NCBI GenBank assembly: GCA_024304875.1
Contig: JAMWZF010000175.1
Coordinates: forward strand, 1-6,544
From: Paracoccaceae bacterium
GTDB taxonomy: Bacteria > Pseudomonadota > Alphaproteobacteria > Rhodobacterales > Rhodobacteraceae
Direction of reading: 5' to 3'
Length of the DNA: 6,544 nucleotides
Below are positions 1 through 5,978 of the stretch, in pieces. Each line of letters starts with the position of its first letter. The stretch's first letter is position 1. A program made the translations under genes and the position numbers. The notes beneath the pieces were generated by a model. The model made no database searches. It was not told where the DNA came from and saw only the letters and a program-made list of their open reading frames with translations.

Positions 1-1
1 G

Positions 2-721
2 CCCGAAGCCGCGCTGGACCTTCTGGCCCTGGCCGGGGAGGTGGCGGGCGAGGCCGTCAGCGGCTTCGAGCTGATCTCGGGGCAGGGGGCGGCCTTTCTC
101 GCGGAGGTCGGCCCCGAGGTCCGCGCGCCGATGCCGGACATGCCGGACTGGGGCGTGCTGATCGAGGTGGGCCTGCACGCGGGCGCGGCGGAGGTGGTGG
201 AAGAGCTGTTCGAGCGTGCTGCCGACGCGGGTCTCGCGGAGGATGGCGTGATCGCGCAGAGCGAAGGCCAGCGGGGCGACCTCTGGACCTTCCGCGAGAC
301 GATCCCCGAGGCGAACCGGCGGATCGGAGCGGTGTCGTCGCACGACATCTCGCTGCCGCTGTCCGAGGTCGCGGGGTTCATCGCCGCCGCGCCCGGGGAG
401 CTGGCCCGGATCGGCGAGTTCCGGATCAACTGTTTCGGCCACCTCGGCGACGGCAACCTGCATTACAACGTCTTCCCGGTGCAGGGCCGCAGCCGGGACG
501 ACCACGACGGCGACCGCGCCGCGATCAAGGCCTGCCTGCACGACATGGTCCATGCGCGCGGCGGGTCGGTCGCGGCCGAGCATGGCGTCGGGCGGCTGAA
601 GGTGGCGGACCTGGCGAAATACGGCGATCCGGCCAAGCTGGCGATGATGCGGGCCGTGAAGGCGGCGCTGGACCCGAAGTGCATCCTGAACCCCGGCGCG
701 GTCCTTCCGCAGCGCGATTAA
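2..721 (+). CDS. FAD-linked oxidase C-terminal part, D-2-hydroxyglutarate dehydrogenase-like (5' truncated)
   Basis: The reading frame is open from the window edge to the TAA at 719-721, giving 239 residues of a larger protein. Enzymes of this family oxidise a D-2-hydroxyacid to the 2-oxoacid with FAD and pass the electrons to a carrier. The visible part is the substrate/metal-binding C-terminal domain. The motif GHLGDGNLH (437-463) supplies two histidines, and AEHGVG (575-592) supplies the glutamate that completes the metal site in D-2-hydroxyglutarate dehydrogenases. LDPKCILNPG near the end is the usual C-terminal signature, and LWTFRE plus HDISLPLSEV match the same subfamily. The FAD-binding N-terminal half lies upstream, outside the window. 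A GTG at 41 is an internal codon, not a start. A lactate or glycolate dehydrogenase (GlcD-like) is the main alternative; family is certain, substrate is not. Confidence 0.9.
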   Translation, partial: PEAALDLLALAGEVAGEAVSGFELISGQGAAFLAEVGPEVRAPMPDMPDWGVLIEVGLHAGAAEVVEELFERAADAGLAEDGVIAQSEGQRGDLWTFRETIPEANRRIGAVSSHDISLPLSEVAGFIAAAPGELARIGEFRINCFGHLGDGNLHYNVFPVQGRSRDDHDGDRAAIKACLHDMVHARGGSVAAEHGVGRLKVADLAKYGDPAKLAMMRAVKAALDPKCILNPGAVLPQRD

Positions 722-813
722 CCCTGTCTTAGGATCGCCATGACAATGTGGCGGGCGAGTCGGCCTCGAAGGGGCCAAAGCTCAGGTTGACGGCGTCAGT
801 GCCCCTCGCCCCG

Positions 814-847
814 CGGCCCCCGAAACGGGGCCGGTCTAAAACGGACC
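814..847. terminator. Tandem hairpins between convergent genes, possible terminator
   Basis: A 7-bp perfect stem (CGGCCCC at 814-820 with GGGGCCG at 827-833, 6-nt loop) overlaps by one base a second small stem (GGTC 833-836 with GACC 844-847). They sit in the 178-base gap between the converging dehydrogenase and apt genes. There is no clear T-run on either side, so this is not a canonical intrinsic terminator. The rest of the gap shows nothing else recognisable. Confidence 0.3.
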
Positions 848-899
848 AGGGCGGGGGGCGCACCGCGGGATCGGCGCAGCGCCCCTGCGGCCGCCTGCC

Positions 900-1439
900 T
901 CAGTCGCCCTCGAAGGCACAGAGCGTCTCGACCTCCATGCCCAGCTTCTCCAGCCGGGCGCGGCCGCCGAGGTCCGGCAGGTCGATGATGAAGGCGCAGC
1001 CGACGATCTCTCCTCCCAGCCGCTCGATCAGCCGGATACCGGCCTCGGCGGTGCCGCCCGTGGCGAGGAGGTCGTCCACCAGGAGGACCCGCTCTCCGGC
1101 CTCGATGGCGTCGTCGTGGATCTCCATGACCGCCTCGCCGTATTCGAGGGTATAGGCCTGGGAGAGGACCTTGCCCGGCAGCTTGCCCGCCTTGCGGATC
1201 GGCACGAAGCCGACGGCCAGCTGGTGAGCGATGGCGCCGCCGAGGATGAAGCCCCGCGCCTCCAGCCCCGCCACCTTGTCGATCCGCGTACCGGCGTAGG
1301 GGTGCAGAAGCTGGTCGATGCACAGGCGCATGCCCCGCGGGTCGGCGAAGAGCGTGGTCACGTCCCGGAACAGGATCCCGGGCTTGGGGAAGTCGGGGAT
1401 CGTGCGGATGTAGTCGGTGATGGTGTGGTGTCTGGCCAT
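900..1439 (-). CDS. apt: Adenine phosphoribosyltransferase
   Basis: Apt is a cytosolic salvage enzyme that joins adenine and PRPP to give AMP and pyrophosphate. The 179-residue length is typical. The N-terminal hood region IPDFPKPGILFRDVT (residues 14-28) and the sequence LEARGFILGGAIA (59-71) are characteristic of Apt. The PRPP-binding loop VLLVDDLLATGGT lies at residues 118-130, with the two adjacent aspartates D122 and D123. The ATG at 1437-1439 is preceded by AAGGAC six bases away, which supports this start. Four bases of that ribosome site lie inside a 9-bp inverted repeat that ends next to the start codon (see 1440-1498). The gene follows a 37-aa gene on the same strand with an 80-base gap, and mtnP, whose product is adenine, lies about 540 bases further upstream on the same strand. 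Confidence 0.97.
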   Translation of the reverse strand: MARHHTITDYIRTIPDFPKPGILFRDVTTLFADPRGMRLCIDQLLHPYAGTRIDKVAGLEARGFILGGAIAHQLAVGFVPIRKAGKLPGKVLSQAYTLEYGEAVMEIHDDAIEAGERVLLVDDLLATGGTAEAGIRLIERLGGEIVGCAFIIDLPDLGGRARLEKLGMEVETLCAFEGD

Positions 1440-1498
1440 CGGGGGTCCTTGCCGTGTGCAGGGCTGACGTCCGGCCAGTCAGAGCGCATGGACCCCCG
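1440..1498 (-). promoter_or_regulatory. Structured apt leader: 9-bp stem overlapping the ribosome binding site
   Basis: CGGGGGTCC (1440-1448) and GGACCCCCG (1490-1498) are perfect 9-bp inverted repeats. Between them lies a nested 5-bp hairpin, CTGAC (1464-1468) with GTCAG (1478-1482). In the minus-strand transcript the outer stem ends directly against the apt AUG and includes four bases of its AAGGAC ribosome site (1445-1450). The structure is seen in sequence; a role in limiting apt translation is inferred. It matches no riboswitch class I recognise. Confidence 0.5.
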
Positions 1499-1519
1499 GG
1501 GCGCAAGGGCCGAGGCGGC

Positions 1520-1633
1520 TCAGCGCCGCTTCAGTCCGAACCCGTAGAGCGCGGCGGAGAGCCAGCTGAGGTGGGGGCGGCGCCAGTCCAGCCGGTCGCG
1601 GACAAGGAAGGCGCGGGCAATCTGCGTGTTCAT
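1520..1633 (-). CDS. 37-aa basic small protein, unknown function
   Basis: This short frame runs from ATG (1631-1633) to TGA (1520-1522). Three things mark it as a real gene. A strong ribosome site, AAAAGGA, lies eight bases before the ATG. A good promoter lies about 60 bases upstream. Third codon positions are G or C in 34 of 37 codons. The product begins MNTQIARAFLVRDRLDW, carries many arginines (R7, R12, R14, R18, R19, R36, R37) and two tryptophans (W17, W24), and has a short hydrophobic stretch at residues 22-34 before a KRR end. It has no signal peptide or full transmembrane helix. I do not recognise the family. It is probably cotranscribed with apt, 80 bases downstream, and is divergent from the RHH gene. 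It could be a regulator-linked small protein, a membrane-surface peptide or a toxin-like peptide; none of these is shown. Confidence 0.72.
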   Translation of the reverse strand: MNTQIARAFLVRDRLDWRRPHLSWLSAALYGFGLKRR

Positions 1634-1652
1634 TATTATGTTCCTTTTCCTG
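1628..1652 (-). promoter_or_regulatory. Strong ribosome binding site of the 37-aa gene
   Basis: Read on the minus strand, AGGAAAAGGA stands eight bases before the ATG at 1633. It is the best Shine-Dalgarno site in the window and supports a gene otherwise easily missed because of its length. Confidence 0.7.
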
Positions 1653-1681
1653 TGCGGTCCCTGTTAAGGATCGCAGGTGCC

Positions 1682-1715
1682 TCGTATAGGCGTTGTATAT
1701 ACAAATGATATGCGA
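1682..1715. promoter_or_regulatory. Palindromic operator candidate between divergent genes
   Basis: TTGTATATACAA (1693-1704) is a perfect 12-bp palindrome. About the same centre, TCGTATA (1682-1688) and TATGCGA (1709-1715) are inverted with six of seven positions matching, so the dyad spans 34 bp with a four-base unmatched gap in each arm. It covers the -10 box of the minus-strand promoter and lies 23 bases from the start of the RHH gene. Dimeric RHH repressors often bind such dyads in their own promoter region; binding here is inferred. Confidence 0.55.
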
Positions 1716-1723
1716 AACGTCAA
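1696..1723 (-). promoter_or_regulatory. Sigma-70-type promoter driving the 37-aa gene and probably apt
   Basis: On the minus strand a -35 box TTGACG (1718-1723) is followed, 16 bases later, by a -10 box TATATA (1696-1701); TATACA two bases further on gives an 18-base spacing. Transcription would start near 1688 and leave a leader of about 55 bases before the 37-aa gene. This is the strongest promoter match in the window, in its most AT-rich stretch. The -10 box lies inside the palindrome at 1693-1704. Confidence 0.65.
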
Positions 1724-1737
1724 GAGGCCGGTGACCC

Positions 1738-1923
1738 TTGGGCAAGAAAGACAAAGACGGCGACAAGAAGTCCAAGAAGAAGGACAGCCAGTTGATCCTT
1801 CGGCTGGACAAGGCCGAGCGGGACGCCTTCATCGCCCGTTGCAAGGACCTCGACACCTCGGCCGCGCGGGAGATCCGGCGCTTCATCCGGGAGTTCATGG
1901 CAGAGGCGGACGCCAAGGGGTGA
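1738..1923 (+). CDS. Ribbon-helix-helix-like DNA-binding protein, 61 aa, TTG start
   Basis: The frame starts at TTG (1738-1740); an in-frame TGA at 1732-1734 rules out any earlier start, and the only internal ATG comes at residue 54. A weak GAGG lies ten bases upstream. Residues 2-16 form a lysine/aspartate-rich tail (GKKDKDGDKKSKKKD). Residues 18-23 (QLILRL) fit the short beta strand of a ribbon-helix-helix fold, residues 24-37 the first helix, the turn follows at DLDTS, and residues 41-56 (AAREIRRFIREFM) the second helix. In this fold a dimer inserts paired strands into the major groove; Q18, I20 and R22 would face DNA. G/C-rich third positions support coding. The gene is divergent from the 37-aa/apt genes and shares their palindromic control region, so it is probably a local and self-acting repressor. 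An antitoxin-like role is a weaker alternative. The fold is judged by eye, with no family match claimed. Confidence 0.72.
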   Translation: MGKKDKDGDKKSKKKDSQLILRLDKAERDAFIARCKDLDTSAAREIRRFIREFMAEADAKG

Positions 1924-1980
1924 TCGGGTCCGGGCTGGTGGCTGGGCGTAGGCGCGGGGCCGGGAGGGCGGCACCCGGTC

Positions 1981-2856
<876 letters not shown>

Positions 2857-2888
2857 GGGCCCTGGCCTCCGTCGCCTCGATGCCCCGG

Positions 2889-2917
2889 AGCAGAGCAAAG
2901 GGCAGGGGCGGCTTCAA
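2889..2917 (-). promoter_or_regulatory. Weak promoter candidate for mtnP
   Basis: On the minus strand TTGAAG (2912-2917) is followed after 17 bases by TCTGCT (2889-2894), a poor -10 match of three out of six. It lies at a suitable distance from the mtnP start at 2856. It is offered only as the best candidate seen. Confidence 0.25.
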
Positions 2918-3018
2918 GAGATGATGCAAGTCTCATCGGAGAGGTCGCGGGCCGGGAAGAAATGCCCATGAATCGGGCAGTTTCGGGCGGACGCCGCCCC
3001 GCAAAGAGGCATTTGCCG

Positions 3019-3047
3019 TTGCGACAGGCAGAACCGCGCCCCATCAT
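3019..3047 (+). promoter_or_regulatory. Promoter candidate for the ABC importer operon
   Basis: TTGCGA (3019-3024) and CATCAT (3042-3047) are separated by 17 bases, each matching the consensus at four of six positions. Transcription would start near 3054, about 50 bases before the binding-protein gene. The leader would include a small 5-bp hairpin, GGACG (3066-3070) with CGTCC (3078-3082). No riboswitch motif is visible in the 248 bases between mtnP and this operon. Confidence 0.35.
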
Positions 3048-3104
3048 GGCGTAACCCATCCCAACGGACGAGGCATACGTCCGGTGACTTCAACGGAGAG
3101 ACAG

Positions 3105-4115
3105 ATGTACCTCAAGCCCCTCGTTACCCTCGGCGCCCTTGCCCTTGGCACCGCCGCCCATGCCGAAGCGCATGCGACCGACATGCCCTTCGCCCTCGAC
3201 TGGAAATTCGAAGGCCCCGCCGCGCCCTATTTCGCCGCCATCGACAACGGCCGCTTCGAGGAGCAGGGGATCACCACCGAGATCACCGCCGGCAACGGCT
3301 CTCTCGAAGCGATCCCGAAGGTGGCGACGGGCGCCTTCCCGATCGGCTTTGCCGACATCAACTCCCTCGTGAAGTTCCTCGACCAGAACCCCGGCGCGCC
3401 GGTGACCGCCGTCATGATGATCTACGACAAGCCGCCCTTCGCCGTGATCGGCCGCAAGTCGCTCGGTGTCGAGACCCCGGCCGACCTCGAGGGCAAGGTC
3501 CTCGGCGCGCCGCCGCCGGACGGCGCCTGGGCGCAGTTCCCGATCTTTGCCGCCGAGAACGACCTAGACGTGGACGCGATCACCATCGAACCGGTCGGCT
3601 TCCCCACCCGCGAGCCGATGCTGGCCGAGGGCAACGTGGCCGCGATCACCGGCTTCTCCTTCACCTCGACCCTGAACACCATCCGTCTGGGCGTCGAGGA
3701 GGCCGACCTCTCGGTCATGCTGATGGCCGACTACGGCGTCGACCTCTACGGCAACGCGATCATCGTGAACACGGACTTCGCCGAGGCGAACCCCGAGGCC
3801 GTCACCGGCTTCCTGACCGCCGTGGCGCAGGGCTGGCAGGACGCCATCGACGACAAGGACGCGGCCATGGCCTCGCTGATGGAGCGCAACCCGGCCGCGG
3901 ATGCCGAGCTGGAAGAGAACCGCTTCGAGCTGGCGCTGGAGCAGAACGTGATGACCGACTGGGTCATGGAGAACGGCTTCGGCGACATCGACGACGAGCG
4001 CTTCGCGGCCTCGCTGGAGCAGATGAAGCTGACCTACGAGTTCCAGACCGAGCCTGACGCGTCGCTCTATTTCACCGACGCCTATCTGCCCGAGGGCGGC
4101 TTCACGCTTCAATAA
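3105..4115 (+). CDS. ABC importer periplasmic substrate-binding protein (NMT1/SsuA/ThiY-like)
   Basis: This is the solute receptor of an importer of the nitrate/sulfonate/thiamine-precursor type; it binds the substrate in the periplasm and delivers it to the permease. The 336-residue protein begins with a Sec-type signal peptide: one lysine (K4), a hydrophobic core at residues 6-17 and a likely cut after AHA (18-20). The mature part opens with ALDWKFEGPAAPYFAAIDNG, the first strand and helix typical of the NMT1/THI5-like fold, followed by GAFPIGFADINSLVKF and YGVDLYGNAIIVN. No lipobox is present, which suits a free periplasmic protein of a Gram-negative cell. The ATG at 3105 was chosen because GGAGAG lies four bases upstream and the signal peptide follows at once; a GTG at 3084 in the same frame has neither. 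Substrate is not determinable: sulfonate, pyrimidine-type or other small molecules remain possible. Confidence 0.92.
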   Translation: MYLKPLVTLGALALGTAAHAEAHATDMPFALDWKFEGPAAPYFAAIDNGRFEEQGITTEITAGNGSLEAIPKVATGAFPIGFADINSLVKFLDQNPGAPVTAVMMIYDKPPFAVIGRKSLGVETPADLEGKVLGAPPPDGAWAQFPIFAAENDLDVDAITIEPVGFPTREPMLAEGNVAAITGFSFTSTLNTIRLGVEEADLSVMLMADYGVDLYGNAIIVNTDFAEANPEAVTGFLTAVAQGWQDAIDDKDAAMASLMERNPAADAELEENRFELALEQNVMTDWVMENGFGDIDDERFAASLEQMKLTYEFQTEPDASLYFTDAYLPEGGFTLQ

Positions 4116-4122
4116 CCAGACA

Positions 4123-4192
4123 GGGGCGGGCCGAAACCCGCCTTACGGGACATCCTCGTAAGGCGGACCTCGGGCCGCCCCGGTCTTCGGGG
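4123..4192 (+). promoter_or_regulatory. Strong intercistronic hairpins after the binding-protein gene
   Basis: CCGCCTTACG (4138-4147) and CGTAAGGCGG (4157-4166) form a perfect 10-bp stem with a 9-nt loop. GGGGCGG (4123-4129) and CCGCCCC (4175-4181) can pair outside it. A further small stem, CCCCG (4178-4182) with CGGGG (4188-4192), would compete with the outer one and lies just before the ATPase start. No T-run follows, so full termination is unlikely. Such elements often stabilise upstream mRNA and keep the binding protein in excess over its ATPase and permease; that role is inferred here. Confidence 0.65.
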
Positions 4193-4197
4193 GCCGC

Positions 4198-5040
4198 ATG
4201 ACCAACCTCATCGACATTCGCGACGTCCGCCACGCCTACCGGACCGAGGCCGGCACGCTGCCGGTGCTGGACGGGCTGAACGTCTCGGTTCCCGAGGGCG
4301 GCTTCGTCGCCGTCGTCGGGCCGTCCGGGTGCGGCAAGTCCACCCTGACCAAGCTGGTGGCGGGCCTTCTGAAGCCCGACCATGGCGAGGTCTGGCTGCA
4401 CGGGGAGAAGGTGAAGTCGCCGCGATCGACCGTGGGCATGGCCTTCCAGAACCCGGTCATGCTGGAATGGCGGACGATCCTGCAGAACGTCATGCTGCCG
4501 CTCGAGATCGTGCCCAACAAGCTGACCAAGGCCCAGAAGCAGGACCGGGCGCGCTATCTTCTCGAACTCGTCGGCCTCAAGGGCTTCGAGGACAAGCGCC
4601 CGTCGGAGCTGTCGGGCGGCATGCGCCAGCGGGCGTCCCTCTGCCGCGCCCTTGTCCACAAGCCCGAGGTGCTGATCCTCGACGAGCCCTTCGGCGCCCT
4701 CGACGCCTTCACCCGCGAGGATCTCTGGCAGATCATGCACCAGGTGAAGGAGCGCGAGCCCTTCACCGGCGTCCTGATCACCCACGACCTGCGCGAATCC
4801 ATCTTCCTCGCCGACAAGGTGGTCGTCCTGTCCGGCCGGCCCGCCCGCACCCAGTACGTCCTCGACGTGCCGGACACCGGGCCGCGCAGCCTCGACCATC
4901 TCTACACCTCCGAGGCGGCCGAGATGCTGGCGATCCTGCGCCACCAGATCGAGGTCGCCCAGGGCCGGGCACCGGCGGAGGCCGAACCCGAGACCCGGAT
5001 TGCGCCGCCCCCCGGCTCCGCCGCCCAGGGCATGCACTAG
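4198..5040 (+). CDS. ABC importer ATP-binding protein (SsuB/TauB/ThiZ-like)
   Basis: This cytoplasmic ATPase powers the importer and is expected to act as a dimer. All nucleotide-binding elements are intact: Walker A GPSGCGKST (residues 41-49), Q-loop Q84, signature LSGGM (138-142), Walker B VLILDE (158-163), D-loop ALD (167-169) and H-loop H196. The motif QRASLCRALVHKPEVLILDEPFGALDAFTRE is typical of the nitrate/sulfonate group. The total of 280 residues includes a proline/alanine-rich tail of roughly 30 residues after the core domain, with no recognisable function. The start ATG has only a G-run a few bases upstream and no clear Shine-Dalgarno site, so its translation may be low or coupled to RNA folding in the preceding gap. 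The permease gene begins ten bases after the stop, so the two are cotranscribed. Confidence 0.95.
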   Translation: MTNLIDIRDVRHAYRTEAGTLPVLDGLNVSVPEGGFVAVVGPSGCGKSTLTKLVAGLLKPDHGEVWLHGEKVKSPRSTVGMAFQNPVMLEWRTILQNVMLPLEIVPNKLTKAQKQDRARYLLELVGLKGFEDKRPSELSGGMRQRASLCRALVHKPEVLILDEPFGALDAFTREDLWQIMHQVKEREPFTGVLITHDLRESIFLADKVVVLSGRPARTQYVLDVPDTGPRSLDHLYTSEAAEMLAILRHQIEVAQGRAPAEAEPETRIAPPPGSAAQGMH

Positions 5041-5050
5041 GAGAGACGCG

Positions 5051-5896
5051 ATGGCCTATGTCCCCGAACCGGTCCGATCCCCCTCTGCCGCCGTGGGCGC
5101 GGCCGGTGCCGCGGGCCGGTCGATGGCCGGCTTCCTGACCAGCCGGGCATTCCTGGCCCCGGTCGGCGCAGTCCTCGTCTTCCTGATCGTCTGGGAGGCC
5201 CTCGTCTGGGTGAACGGCTGGCCCAATTATGTCATGGCCTCCCCCTCGGACCTGCCGCCGGCCTATGCCCGCTACTGGGAGCTGTTCCTCGTCATGGGTT
5301 GGCAGACCCTCTGGCGGACCGTGGTGGGGCTGCTGGTCGCCGTCGTCTTCGGCGTGCTGGTGGGCATGGTCATGGGGTTCTCGCGGCTCATGCGCGATGC
5401 GCTCTATCCCCTGCTGGTCGGCTTCAACGCCATCCCCAAGGCCACCGTTGTTCCCATCGTCGCGCTGATGTTCGTGGGCGCGCACGATTTCAACACGGTG
5501 CTGATCGCCTTCATGATCTCCTTCTTTCCGATCGCGGTGTCGGTCTCGATCGGCCTGTCGACGCTGGAGCCGGAGTACCGGGACATCCTGCGCTCGCTCG
5601 GCGCGTCGCAGTTCACCGTGTTCTGGAAGATTGCCCTGCCCAAGACCCTGCCGGAGTTCTTCGGCGCGCTGAAGGTGGCGGTGACGCTGGCCTTCATCGG
5701 GACGAACCTGATGGAGATCGTCTCGCCCCACGGCCGGGGCCTCGGGGCGCTGTTCGACAGCGGCAAGACGAACTCGGACTACCCGCTGATGTTCGCGGTG
5801 CTGATCGCCTTGGCGTTCCTCGGGATCGTTCTCTACTACATCGTGGTCGCGCTGGAGAAGATCTTCGCCGGCTGGGCGGAGCGTAGTCCCGGCTGA
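5051..5896 (+). CDS. ABC importer permease (SsuC/TauC/ThiX-like)
   Basis: This inner-membrane subunit forms the translocation channel, presumably as a homodimer because only one permease gene is present. The 281 residues contain about six hydrophobic segments: near 34-54, 88-110, 117-142, 147-168, 204-224 and 246-268. The cytoplasmic EAA loop that docks on the ATPase is at residues 173-200, with the conserved G184 and the I194-A-L-P197 ending. IPKATVVPI (128-136) is also typical of this permease group. GGAGAG (5040-5045) overlaps the ATPase stop codon by one base and lies five bases before the ATG at 5051, which supports this start over a frame extension to 5000. The first 33 residues are rich in alanine, serine and proline and precede the first membrane segment. 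Substrate is unknown, as for the binding protein. Confidence 0.95.
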   Translation: MAYVPEPVRSPSAAVGAAGAAGRSMAGFLTSRAFLAPVGAVLVFLIVWEALVWVNGWPNYVMASPSDLPPAYARYWELFLVMGWQTLWRTVVGLLVAVVFGVLVGMVMGFSRLMRDALYPLLVGFNAIPKATVVPIVALMFVGAHDFNTVLIAFMISFFPIAVSVSIGLSTLEPEYRDILRSLGASQFTVFWKIALPKTLPEFFGALKVAVTLAFIGTNLMEIVSPHGRGLGALFDSGKTNSDYPLMFAVLIALAFLGIVLYYIVVALEKIFAGWAERSPG

Positions 5897-5907
5897 TAGC
5901 TGTCGCC

Positions 5908-5970
5908 GTCCCGGGCCTGAGCCGGGACCTCGCGCCCTTGCTCGGAGGCGCCGGATCAGGTCCGGGGCGC
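5908..5970. repeat. Inverted pair of related palindromic elements, possible two-way terminator
   Basis: Two hairpins lie in the gap between the converging permease and flavoprotein genes. The first has a 7-bp stem, GTCCCGG (5908-5914) with CCGGGAC (5922-5928). The second has CCGGA (5951-5955) with TCCGG (5961-5965) and can be lengthened by GCG/CGC with a two-base bulge. The second reads CCGGATCAGGTCCGGG (5951-5966). The reverse complement of the first reads CCGGCTCAGGCCCGGG (5910-5925), so 14 of 16 positions agree and the two copies face opposite ways, 25 bases apart. This resembles a REP-pair arrangement. No T-run follows either stem. Confidence 0.55.
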
Positions 5971-5978
5971 GGCGTGGT

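Noticed and set aside
748..1155. Plus-strand frame starting in the dehydrogenase-apt gap
   Set aside because: GTG start, serine/arginine/proline-rich product, runs antisense into apt, no ribosome site.
1479..1916. 145-codon minus-strand frame covering the RHH and 37-aa genes
   Set aside because: It crosses a strong promoter region and overlaps the better supported 37-aa gene in another frame on the same strand.
1924..1980. Intrinsic terminator between the converging RHH and mtnP genes
   Set aside because: Only a 5-bp stem (1960-1964 with 1974-1978) and no T-run on either strand.
2962..3054. Possible 30-aa leader peptide before the importer operon
   Set aside because: Third positions show no coding bias and the only ribosome-like site is weak; it is the tail of a longer antisense shadow frame.
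2857..3104. Riboswitch before mtnP or the importer (TPP, FMN, purine or SAM type)
   Set aside because: I looked for the conserved core sequences on both strands and did not see them.
4102..5037. Long minus-strand frame antisense to the ATPase gene
   Set aside because: The plus strand encodes a complete ABC ATPase with every motif; the antisense product has none.
4778..5731. Minus-strand frame antisense to the ATPase and permease genes
   Set aside because: Histidine, arginine and glycine-rich shadow of two well-supported genes.
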